Below, one piece after another: positions 25,882 to 33,130 of a stretch of DNA of 64,000 nt; positions within the stretch are counted from its first letter, which is position 1, and each line of letters opens with the position of its first letter. The notes beneath the pieces are model-generated. The model did no database searches. It saw only the letters and a list, made by a program, of their open reading frames with translations, and had not been told where the DNA came from. This stretch comes from an uncultured Clostridia bacterium (lineage in GTDB: Bacteria > Bacillota > Clostridia > Oscillospirales > Ruminococcaceae): contig CANRAS010000004.1 of the NCBI GenBank assembly GCA_947628655.1, positions 62,001-126,000 of the forward strand, read 5' to 3'. The position numbers and the translations under genes were made by a program.

Positions 25882-26328
25882 GTGAAAAAGTATAAGAATA
25901 ACAGCTTAACAGATGTGATAAGCACTATAGGAAGTATGACGCTGTTCCTGTTGTTTACGGGCTGTCTTTTGATGATGATAGCAGTCGCGGCGGGAACATA
26001 CGACCGCATAAACGCAGGCTTTGACAAGACGTTCGGCGCGTCCGCGTCATTGAGATATATCTCAAACAAATTAAAAAGCGCCGACGAAGTGAAAATAGAA
26101 AACAGCGGTAAGGTTCTGTATCTTGAGGGCGGCGGCATTACCGACATAATTTATTTCGATAAAAACGCGCTGTACGAGAAAAGCGTTTCCGATACGGACG
26201 AAAAAACGCTTGACGGCGGGAATAAGCTGTTTGAACTTTCGGATATGAACGTTTCCGAACAAATGGGGCTTTATCAGATAACAGTATCGCATAACGGCGA
26301 AAAGAACTCTACATTTGTAAGAAGGTGA
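25882..26328 (+). CDS. DUF4860-like membrane-anchored pseudopilin-like protein
   Basis: 148 residues starting at GTG 25882, one base after the previous stop, with AAAGG upstream. One membrane segment (MTLFLLFTGCLLMMIAVAAG) is followed by a globular domain (LRYISNKLKSADEVKIE, then VLYLEGGGITDIIYFDKNALY) whose pattern resembles minor pseudopilins of the GspJ/DUF4860 kind, where a beta-rich domain follows the helix. No canonical prepilin cleavage site. The stop overlaps the next start (GTGA). Function inferred from position: minor pilus subunit. Confidence 0.65.
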   Translation: MKKYKNNSLTDVISTIGSMTLFLLFTGCLLMMIAVAAGTYDRINAGFDKTFGASASLRYISNKLKSADEVKIENSGKVLYLEGGGITDIIYFDKNALYEKSVSDTDEKTLDGGNKLFELSDMNVSEQMGLYQITVSHNGEKNSTFVRR

Positions 26329-26792
26329 GCGCACTGAAAACGGCAATCAAAAAACGGCATACGGTCAATCTGTTTTTTACGGAACTTATAATCGCGCTGT
26401 TGTTTTTCAGCATTTCGGGCGCGGTTATATTCCGAGTGTTTGTGTCGGCGGATAAAAAGACTCGCGAGAGTATGAAAAAGGAAAACGCTATTATATGCGC
26501 ACAGTCCATAGCGGAAGTTTATTCCGAAACGGCAGATATTGACAAGACATTCGATATTGTGTTTTCCGACAGCGGAGTTGTGAAAAGCGATACGGAGCGC
26601 GGAATTACGCTTGACAAGTATTGCAAGCCCGCCGCCGACGGTGAAATATCGCTTACAGTATCCGAACTTCGCGAGGATAAGGCGAGCGGAACGCTGTCGC
26701 GCCTTACGCTTGTTTTTACAAGCGGGGACGAGGAAATTTATTCGCTTGAATGTTCGGCATATAAGTCCGTCGGAGGTGCAGATGATGAATAA
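26325..26792 (+). CDS. Prepilin-like minor pilin
   Basis: 155 residues from GTG 26325, overlapping the preceding stop by four bases. The N-terminus KKRHTVNLFFTELIIALLFF aligns with class III/IV prepilins: a basic leader, then a hydrophobic stretch with Glu20 at the +5 position if cleavage occurs after Asn15. The usual Gly at -1 is replaced by Asn. The rest is a small mixed domain ending in acidic residues. It probably inserts into the filament tip or base. The neighbours on both sides are also single-pass proteins of the same module. Confidence 0.65.
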   Translation: MSALKTAIKKRHTVNLFFTELIIALLFFSISGAVIFRVFVSADKKTRESMKKENAIICAQSIAEVYSETADIDKTFDIVFSDSGVVKSDTERGITLDKYCKPAADGEISLTVSELREDKASGTLSRLTLVFTSGDEEIYSLECSAYKSVGGADDE

Positions 26793-27264
26793 AAGTGAAA
26801 AGTCCCATTCGACGGGAATGGGAGTGGGTTATGTTTCGGTAATGCTCATCTTCGCGGTTATCTGTCTTATGATATTCGCGGTGCTGAGTTTCAAAGCCGC
26901 TCTGTCAAATAAAACGCTGAACGAACGCAGCGGGGAATTTTTGAAACAATACTACTTAGCCGATACCGCCGCGAAAGAAACGTTAGCCAAGATTAATGAC
27001 CGCGCGGGTGAATTGAAAGGCTCTCCGTTCTTTGAGGAGGAGTTTATAGACGCATTAGGCGAAATTGACGGCGTAAGCGCTGAAAGCAAAAACGGCGGTG
27101 TAGCTGTAAGTTTCACCTCGCCGATAAACGAACGGCAGGAGATTGCCGCAGAACTTTTATTTACAAGCGACGGGAATTATACTGTCAATAAATGGCAAAG
27201 CTGTACAATGGGCGATTGGGACAATACAAATTCCGACATTCATGTTTGGGACGGCACATTTTGA
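26782..27264 (+). CDS. PilX-like minor pilin or pilus accessory protein
   Basis: 160 residues from ATG 26782 (GGAGG five bases upstream); a second ATG follows directly and is also possible. The frame is open back to 26611 but that part overlaps the preceding gene. A hydrophilic leader (MMNKSEKSHSTGMG) precedes one membrane segment (YVSVMLIFAVICLMIFAVLS), then a helical stem (FLKQYYLADTAAKETLAKI) and a small beta domain ending in NTNSDIHVWDG. The leader-helix-stem layout is like PilX/GspK minor pilins that cap filaments. The family assignment is tentative. Confidence 0.6.
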   Translation: MMNKSEKSHSTGMGVGYVSVMLIFAVICLMIFAVLSFKAALSNKTLNERSGEFLKQYYLADTAAKETLAKINDRAGELKGSPFFEEEFIDALGEIDGVSAESKNGGVAVSFTSPINERQEIAAELLFTSDGNYTVNKWQSCTMGDWDNTNSDIHVWDGTF

Positions 27265-27282
27265 GCGAGGAGGCAAAATGAT

Positions 27283-28335
27283 ATGGAATTGCATGATATA
27301 CTAAGCACGGCGGTTTCCGATAACGCGTCGGATATATTTATAGTGTCGGGCGCGGAACTCAGTTACAAATCAAACGGCAGGCTTGTGAAAATAAACGCCG
27401 CGCCGCTCCCGCCCGCGGAAACCAAAGTTTTGGCAAACGAACTTTTTAAGTTAGGCGGGTTTAATTACGACATTGAAAATATGCCCGAACAGGAAAAAGA
27501 CTTTTCTGTGTCTATTATGGGAATGGGGCGTTTTCGCGTTAATATTTATAAACAACGCGGTTCGTATGCGGCGGTACTAAGATATGTTCCGTTTGAACTT
27601 CCCGACGCAAAATCTTTGGGAATACCCGATAATGTAATGGATATTTCCAAATCCAAAAACGGCATTGTGCTTGTCACGGGACCTGCGGGCAGCGGAAAAT
27701 CGACAACGCTGTCCTGTATGATAGACCATATAAACAAAACGCGTTCGGGGCATATAATTACGATAGAGGACCCTATTGAATTTCTTCATAAACATTCTAA
27801 GTGCATAATAAGCCAGCGCGAAATTTCCATTGATACGGAATCTTACTTAAACGCTCTGCGCGCCGCGCTCAGGCAGTCGCCCGATGTAATTCTTCTAGGT
27901 GAAATGCGCGATTACGAAACTATCAGCACGGCGATGACCGCCGCCGAAACAGGCGAATTAGTTCTTTCCACTCTGCACACGCTCGGCGCGGCAAACACGA
28001 TAGACAGAATTATCGACGTGTTCCCGATAAATCAGCAGCACCAAATCCGCATACAGCTTTCAATGGTGCTGAGGGCGGTAGTTTCTCAACAGCTTTTGCC
28101 CACGGTTGACGGCGGACTTGCTCCCGCATTTGAGATTATGACGATGAACAGCGCGATTAAAACGCTTATCCGTGACGAAAAAACTCACCAGATAGATACG
28201 ATACTTCAATCTACTTCGGGTATGCAGACTATGGATAACTGTATCCTGCAAATGTACCGCGACGGCATTATAACAGCGGATACGGCGGTTGACTATGCTT
28301 ACAACGCCGATATAATGAGAAAGCGCATTGGTTAA
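27283..28335 (+). CDS. PilT-like type IV pilus ATPase
   Basis: 350 residues. Hexameric secretion ATPase: N-terminal PAS-like half (DIFIVSGAELSYKSNGRLV), Walker A VTGPAGSGKSTT, Asp-box IEDPIEF, Walker B PDVILLGEMRD and His-box STLHTLGAANTIDR. The short N-domain and lack of a zinc-finger insert point to the retraction-type PilT family rather than PilB. GGAGG lies nine bases before the ATG at 27283. It is the only motor ATPase in the module and closes the operon; no strong terminator follows, but a new consensus promoter begins at 28398. Confidence 0.92.
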   Translation: MELHDILSTAVSDNASDIFIVSGAELSYKSNGRLVKINAAPLPPAETKVLANELFKLGGFNYDIENMPEQEKDFSVSIMGMGRFRVNIYKQRGSYAAVLRYVPFELPDAKSLGIPDNVMDISKSKNGIVLVTGPAGSGKSTTLSCMIDHINKTRSGHIITIEDPIEFLHKHSKCIISQREISIDTESYLNALRAALRQSPDVILLGEMRDYETISTAMTAAETGELVLSTLHTLGAANTIDRIIDVFPINQQHQIRIQLSMVLRAVVSQQLLPTVDGGLAPAFEIMTMNSAIKTLIRDEKTHQIDTILQSTSGMQTMDNCILQMYRDGIITADTAVDYAYNADIMRKRIG

Positions 28336-28397
28336 GTTTCATAAAAAAACGCTGTTAAATTCTTATAAAATGTACATACCGTTTTGTTGAAAACCTG

Positions 28398-28426
28398 TTG
28401 ACAAATCGTAAAATCTGTATTATAAT
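28398..28426 (+). promoter_or_regulatory. Perfect sigma-A promoter of the Asp-Thr repeat protein gene
   Basis: TTGACA (28398-28403), 17-base spacer, TATAAT (28421-28426). Transcription would start near 28433, giving a leader of about 79 bases. Confidence 0.9.
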
Positions 28427-28441
28427 GTAATTAGTAGAATA

Positions 28442-28488
28442 ATATCTTTGAGGCGAATTGTATCTTTCCACAAAATTCCTCAAGATAT
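28442..28488 (+). promoter_or_regulatory. 5'-leader hairpin of the Asp-Thr repeat protein mRNA
   Basis: ATATCTTTGAGG (28442-28453) pairs with CCTCAAGATAT (28478-28488) with a single bulged base, leaving a 24-base loop. It starts about 10 bases from the predicted mRNA 5' end and ends 10 bases before the GGAGG site, so it could protect the message or tune translation. No known riboswitch is recognised. Confidence 0.55.
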
Positions 28489-28511
28489 AGTGGTTTATGG
28501 AGGTGGCAATT

Positions 28512-31403
28512 ATGGCTGACGATAATCAGAAAAGGAAAAAACCGAAAAAGGGCAAAGCCGCGTTTATGTTTGCGTTTGCCGTAACGGTCCTCAGCTCTCG
28601 CGCAGCATCTGTTGCGGCGTCAGCAGCACCGGTAGATGAAGACGATTTCGACACACTTTCGACAAACGGATACGAACAGCAAAACGGCGAAAAGCAGGGA
28701 TACAGCAAGCTTGCGCACAATGTGTACAAGGCAACCGATGAGGCGAGTGCCGTAAACGACTTTACAGCGTCGTTGAACGCAACCCGCGATTATGTTTTGT
28801 TCACAAACACATTGAATTCCTTGAATCATGTTGAAGGTAATGTTTGCGCTAGTAAAGTATCTAACTTGTGCGAATTGAAGTACAGCAATGTTGTGCAGTA
28901 TTCAAGCATAGGCAACGGCGTTTATACCATGTACTTGGCGGAGCCTACCGATTTCGGCGCTCAATTGAATGTTGACGTTCAAAATCTTAAAGACGGCGAC
29001 AAGTTTGAACTCGTTTTGGGGTTTGACTTTGAGGTCGTTGATAACGGCAGCGCCAATCAGCTGGCGTTCCGCGTTGGTGATAAGACTTACGCTATTGACT
29101 GCGGCGGAAAGAAAGACAATGTTATTCTTCGCCGTGCGACCGCTGAAGATAAGTTCGCTAATATACAGGGCGTACTTGACAGAGCGGCTGCGGCAGGGCA
29201 GGCGCTGATTGATGATTTGAGTTTTGACGCTGAAAGTTCATCGGTTTCTTTGTCCGACGCTGTTCAGTCGATTAAATCGGGCGAGGTAAAGCCGGGCGAT
29301 ACGCTCGTTGTTAATGTTCACGCTAACGACCTTCAGAACAATTCCGATAACCTTACATATTTGCTTGCCAACAACGGCGGTGTGCAGGTTATTGTAAATG
29401 TAATTACTGACGGTGTTGACAATGTTTATTTCGGCAATGCGCTGAACGATAGCGTCGGCGGGCAGAATACCGCATGGCTCAAGAGCGCGGCAAACGTAAC
29501 GTTCAACTTCGGCGCATACACGGGAAATATCACAACCGCGCACAACGGCGGTACGTTCGTTGCTCCTTACGCTAAATTCTTTAACGAAGGCGTAATCTGC
29601 GGCAGCGTTATTGCCGATGATGTCAAGATGAACAACGAGATACACCAGATTACTCCCGAGTCTGAGAAAATAGACGAGGACGATGGTACTCCTACTCCCG
29701 AACTTCCCGACATGGACGTTGACGACGGCGAGGACGACACCGACACCGATACCGATACGGACACAGACGATGATACGGATACAGATACTGATACTGACAC
29801 AGACACGGATACCGACACAGACACGGATACCGATGACGATACCGATACGGACACAGATACCGATGCTGATATAGACGCAGATACGGACACTGACACGGAT
29901 ACCGATACGGACACTGATACAGATACGGACACGGATACTGATACCGACACGGACACAGATACCGACACAGATACGGATACTGATACAGACACGGACACCG
30001 ATACTGATACGGACACAGATACCGATACTGATACGGACACCGACACAGATACGGATACCGACACGGATACTGACACCGATACTGATACGGACACGGATAC
30101 AGATACCGACACGGACACAGATACAGACACCGATACGGATACAGACACCGACACAGACACGGACACCGATACCGATACAGATACTGACACGGATACTGAC
30201 ACAGATACCGATACGGATACTGACACGGACACAGATACCGATACTGACACGGATACGGATACCGATACAGATACGGATACTGACACGGATACAGATACCG
30301 ACACAGACACAGATACCGATACTGACACGGATACCGATACCGACACGGACACAGATACCGATACGGATACGGACACCGACACAGATACGGATACCGATAC
30401 TGACACGGATACAGACACCGACACGGATACTGATACCGACACGGACACAGATACGGATACCGATACAGATACAGACACCGATACTGACACGGATACGGAT
30501 ACCGATACCGACACGGATACGGACACAGATACTGACACGGATACGGATACCGACACGGACACAGATACAGACACCGATACTGATACGGACACAGATACGG
30601 ATACCGACACAGATACGGATACCGATACCGACACGGACACAGATACCGATACTGACACGGATACTGATACCGATACTGACACAGATACTGATACCGATAC
30701 CGATACTGACACGGATACGGATACTGACACCGATACAGATACGGATACCGACACGGACACAGATACTGATACTGATACAGATACGGACACAGATACGGAT
30801 ACGGATACCGACACGGACATAGATACAGACACCGATACCGATACCGATACAGATACGGATACTGATACCGATACTGACACGGATACCGATACAGATACCG
30901 ACACGGACACAGATACTGATACGGACACCGACACAGATACGGATACCGATACTGACACTGACACGGATACCGATACTGACACTGACACGGATACAGATAC
31001 CGACACGGACACGGATACTGACACCGATACAGATACGGATACCGATACTGACACGGACACAGATGTTGATGTTGACGGCGATACTGTTGAGGATTCGGAC
31101 ACCGATACGGATACTGATTCTATCGAAATAGACGATGATGAAGTTCCTCTCGGCGATACACCTCCCGTGGACGATACTGACGGAATTGACATTGACGACG
31201 ATGACGTACCGCTCGGCGATACTCCGACATTCGATGATGATACAGACGGTATTGACATTGAGGACGATGATGTTCCGCTTGGTGCTAATCCTTACACGGG
31301 CGTTCAAGATTCTTCGATGGGTCTGGCGGCAGGCGCGGCGGCTGCGGCTCTTGCTATGGGAATAACCGCAAAGAAACACAAGGACAGCAAGGATAACAAG
31401 TAA
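28512..31403 (+). CDS. Wall-anchored choice-of-anchor-A protein with giant Asp-Thr repeat stalk
   Basis: 963 residues from ATG 28512 (GGAGG eight bases before; the ATG at 28497 contains that site). A signal peptide has a basic n-region (KRKKPKKGK), hydrophobic core AAFMFAFAVTVLSS and probable cleavage after AASA. Residues about 50-390 look like a choice-of-anchor-A adhesin domain (DYVLFTNTLNSLNHVEGNV, NVYFGNALNDSVGGQNTAWL). Residues about 409-850 are nearly pure Asp-Thr dipeptides. Three DDDVPLGDTP-type repeats lead to a sorting signal, NPYTG, a hydrophobic stretch (AAGAAAAALAMGI) and KKHKDSKDNK. A sortase should attach it to peptidoglycan. The stalk is extremely acidic and may bind calcium or be O-glycosylated on Thr. 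Confidence 0.85.
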   Translation: MADDNQKRKKPKKGKAAFMFAFAVTVLSSRAASVAASAAPVDEDDFDTLSTNGYEQQNGEKQGYSKLAHNVYKATDEASAVNDFTASLNATRDYVLFTNTLNSLNHVEGNVCASKVSNLCELKYSNVVQYSSIGNGVYTMYLAEPTDFGAQLNVDVQNLKDGDKFELVLGFDFEVVDNGSANQLAFRVGDKTYAIDCGGKKDNVILRRATAEDKFANIQGVLDRAAAAGQALIDDLSFDAESSSVSLSDAVQSIKSGEVKPGDTLVVNVHANDLQNNSDNLTYLLANNGGVQVIVNVITDGVDNVYFGNALNDSVGGQNTAWLKSAANVTFNFGAYTGNITTAHNGGTFVAPYAKFFNEGVICGSVIADDVKMNNEIHQITPESEKIDEDDGTPTPELPDMDVDDGEDDTDTDTDTDTDDDTDTDTDTDTDTDTDTDTDTDDDTDTDTDTDADIDADTDTDTDTDTDTDTDTDTDTDTDTDTDTDTDTDTDTDTDTDTDTDTDTDTDTDTDTDTDTDTDTDTDTDTDTDTDTDTDTDTDTDTDTDTDTDTDTDTDTDTDTDTDTDTDTDTDTDTDTDTDTDTDTDTDTDTDTDTDTDTDTDTDTDTDTDTDTDTDTDTDTDTDTDTDTDTDTDTDTDTDTDTDTDTDTDTDTDTDTDTDTDTDTDTDTDTDTDTDTDTDTDTDTDTDTDTDTDTDTDTDTDTDTDTDTDTDTDTDTDTDTDTDTDTDTDTDTDTDTDTDTDTDTDTDTDTDTDTDTDTDTDTDTDTDTDIDTDTDTDTDTDTDTDTDTDTDTDTDTDTDTDTDTDTDTDTDTDTDTDTDTDTDTDTDTDTDTDTDTDTDTDTDTDTDTDTDVDVDGDTVEDSDTDTDTDSIEIDDDEVPLGDTPPVDDTDGIDIDDDDVPLGDTPTFDDDTDGIDIEDDDVPLGANPYTGVQDSSMGLAAGAAAAALAMGITAKKHKDSKDNK
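29736..31061 (+). repeat. 1326-bp hexanucleotide array encoding Asp-Thr dipeptides
   Basis: Consensus GAYACN in 221 consecutive units. The third bases vary irregularly (GAT/GAC with ACA, ACC, ACG, ACT), so it is not a clean slippage tract. Few units depart from Asp-Thr: two Asp-Asp units near 29768 and 29834, Ala and Ile variants near 29862-29880, and one Asp-Ile near 30820. Confidence 0.95.
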
Positions 31404-31411
31404 ACTTCATA

Positions 31412-31566
31412 AACCCCTCCCCATACGGGGAGGGGTTTTCCTGTTAAATTGAGATAGTTCCCCACACGGGGAGGAGTTTTCTTTAAAATTGAGATTAGTC
31501 CTCCACATACGGGGAGGAGTTTGTGTTAAATTAAGATAGTCCCTCCCCGTGCGGGAGGGATTTTTC
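31412..31566 (+). repeat. Four tandem terminator-like hairpin repeats
   Basis: Four degenerate units of 41-45 bp, each a CCTCCCC/GGGGAGG-type stem-loop with a T-run: stems at 31413-31436, 31458-31473, 31499-31518 and 31540-31560. The intervening sequence (TGTTAAATTGAGATAGT and variants) is repeated too. The first unit follows the stop at 31403 and is a good intrinsic terminator with a 10-bp stem and ATAC loop; the last has an 8-bp stem and TTTTT. Confidence 0.85.
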
Positions 31567-31588
31567 TATAATCAAGAGTAACTATAAA

Positions 31589-31618
31589 CAAAAAAGCAGC
31601 CGCCAAAGCGACTGCTTT
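31589..31618 (-). terminator. Terminator of the YjfB-like gene
   Basis: On the minus strand AAAGCAGTCGC pairs with GCGGCTGCTTT around a 4-base loop, followed by T residues. It lies 68 bases beyond the stop at 31687. Confidence 0.75.
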
Positions 31619-31686
31619 AAAATTCGGTTGTCGGAATACCGCCGTTTGAGTACAACGGCATTATGTACCTCAATGGGAAACGACCA

Positions 31687-31872
31687 TTACACGCGCATAT
31701 CAAGAACCGTCCCTCTGCCGTCAGGGGAGGGCATATTGTCCAACATTTCCGTGATAGCCTCCATAGACTGTTCGGAAGCATCCATGGTCTTTTTCAGCAT
31801 TCCGACCGCCAAACTGCTCTGGATATTATCCATAGCCATTGCCATTGCGGTTGATGCAATTTCCATTTCCAT
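31687..31872 (-). CDS. YjfB-like putative motility peptide
   Basis: 61 residues (MEMEIASTAMAMAMDNIQSS to GTVLDMRV). It matches the small YjfB / putative motility protein family in length and in the pattern of a short helical N-terminus with Met/Ala repeats, then SSLAVGMLKKTMDASE. The biochemical role of the family is unknown; in other Firmicutes its genes are often linked to motility. The ATG at 31872 has an AAAGGAGG site, and a perfect promoter precedes it. It is divergent from cheV, which supports a connection with chemotaxis-type signalling. Confidence 0.7.
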   Translation of the reverse strand: MEMEIASTAMAMAMDNIQSSLAVGMLKKTMDASEQSMEAITEMLDNMPSPDGRGTVLDMRV

Positions 31873-31898
31873 AGCACAAACCTCCTTTACCTATTACC

Positions 31899-31927
31899 AT
31901 TATAACACATCCAGCGTCACTTGTCAA
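31899..31927 (-). promoter_or_regulatory. Perfect sigma-A promoter of the YjfB-like gene
   Basis: Minus-strand TTGACA (31922-31927), 17-base spacer, TATAAT (31899-31904). Vegetative rather than sigma-D type, although the family is often motility-associated. Confidence 0.85.
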
Positions 31928-31979
31928 GGATAATTTTTGATGTTTTTGAAAAAAATGAATAATTTCACGATAAAATCAC

Positions 31980-32008
31980 TTGATTTTTTGGAAAATATGT
32001 AGTATAAT
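31980..32008 (+). promoter_or_regulatory. cheV promoter
   Basis: TTGATT (31980-31985), 17-base spacer, TATAAT (32003-32008), about 75 bases before the ATG at 32082. Confidence 0.7.
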
Positions 32009-32081
32009 ATATTTGTAGTATAGTGAACTGCCGCACGGCATTGTCATTAGGACAAATTATTTAATTAAGGAGCTTTTTAAA

Positions 32082-32975
32082 ATGGAAAATAATATTCTCC
32101 TTGAAAGCGGAACAAACGAGCTTGAAGTACTTGAATTTGTGGTGGGTACTCAAAACTTCGGCATTAACATTGCCAAAGTAAACGAAATTATGAATTACAA
32201 GCCGATGATCCCCGTTCCCGATTCTCCGCCTGAATTTGAGGGAGTGTTTACGCCGCGTGATAAAGTTATTTCTGTTATCGACCTGCATAAGGTGCTTAAC
32301 AAAGAAAGCACCGACAAGAGCCACGATTTGTTGATTATATGCAGTTTCAACCAAATGGACGTCGGTTTCCACGTTTCGTCCGTCAAGGGTATTCAGCGTA
32401 TTTCGTGGGAGGATATTGAAAAACCGCCGAGAATTTCGGGCGACGGTACGAATAATATCGCCACGGGTATCGCAAAGCTGTCAGACAGAATTATACTTAT
32501 CCTTGACTTTGAGAAAATCGTTTCCGACATCAACCGCTCCGCTGTTATCGACGCGACAGGCGCTACAATGGTTGATGCCTCCAAGGCAGACAAGCATATT
32601 GTTATCGCCGAGGATTCTCCGTTCCTTAATACGCTTATCCAGAATACGCTTGCGGAGGCGGGCTATAAAAATGTCGTTTCTTTTGAAAACGGCAAGGACG
32701 CGTGGGATTACATAAGCGGTCACAAAGATTTGGGCGGTGATATTCTCGAACACATCTCCTGCCTTATTTCCGATATTGAAATGCCTCAAATGGACGGTCA
32801 TAATCTTACAAAGCGCATTAAAGACGATGAAGTCCTGCACCGTATCCCCGTATACCTGTTCTCGTCGCTTATCAATGAGCAGATGAGAATAAAAGGCAAT
32901 AGCGTCGGTGCGGACGCACAGTTCTCCAAACCGCAAATCGGCGCGCTTATCAATTACATTAACGAACATATCTGA
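32082..32975 (+). CDS. cheV: CheV coupling/adaptation protein (CheW-receiver fusion)
   Basis: 297 residues. The N-terminal CheW-like domain (about 1-155: VLEFVVGTQNFGINIAKVNEIM, VISVIDLHKVL) couples receptors to CheA. The C-terminal response-regulator receiver (about 170-297) shows the acidic pair in IVIAEDSPFLN, the phosphorylatable Asp in LISDIEMPQMDGHNL, a Ser position in LFSSLI and the conserved Lys in FSKP. CheV adapts receptor-CheA complexes by phosphorylation. It is alone in its transcription unit, with promoter, GGAGC site and terminator; no cheA or flagellar genes lie in the window. The hydrogenase-chemoreceptor fusion at 3527-5401 is a possible partner. Confidence 0.93.
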   Translation: MENNILLESGTNELEVLEFVVGTQNFGINIAKVNEIMNYKPMIPVPDSPPEFEGVFTPRDKVISVIDLHKVLNKESTDKSHDLLIICSFNQMDVGFHVSSVKGIQRISWEDIEKPPRISGDGTNNIATGIAKLSDRIILILDFEKIVSDINRSAVIDATGATMVDASKADKHIVIAEDSPFLNTLIQNTLAEAGYKNVVSFENGKDAWDYISGHKDLGGDILEHISCLISDIEMPQMDGHNLTKRIKDDEVLHRIPVYLFSSLINEQMRIKGNSVGADAQFSKPQIGALINYINEHI

Positions 32976-32987
32976 TAAAGCAAAGGT

Positions 32988-33014
32988 TCTCCCCGTTTCG
33001 GCGGGGAGATTTTT
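32988..33014 (+). terminator. cheV terminator
   Basis: TCTCCCCG and CGGGGAGA pair around TTTCGG, followed by TTTTT; 12 bases after the stop at 32975. Confidence 0.85.
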
Positions 33015-33055
33015 GCGCTTATTTCGTGGTGGAATTAAAAATCCTGCAATATATA

Positions 33056-33084
33056 TTGACTAATTCAAAAAAAAATGATATAAT
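33056..33084 (+). promoter_or_regulatory. Promoter of the CobW-GTPase/his operon
   Basis: TTGACT (33056-33061), 17-base spacer, TATAAT (33079-33084). It excludes the longer reading-frame start at 33026 for the next gene. Confidence 0.75.
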
Positions 33085-33130
33085 AGGAAAAGAGTGTTAT
33101 ACTTCAATATTGATGAAAGAGGGTATTACT

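Noticed and set aside
29238-31379. Long minus-strand open frames (713 and 563 residues) of Val-Ser and Ile/Arg/Val type within the Asp-Thr region
   Set aside because: They are reverse frames of the GAYACN repeat, which cannot easily form stops on the other strand; no ribosome sites or promoters support them.
31412-31566. Regular repeats considered as a CRISPR array
   Set aside because: Linkers are also similar to each other and only 17-20 bases; stems are terminator-like with T-runs and no cas genes are present.
33026-33130. Upstream start for the first CobW gene
   Set aside because: It lies upstream of the promoter at 33056-33084; the P-loop GFLGAGKTT is expected close to the N-terminus, as with the start at 33131.
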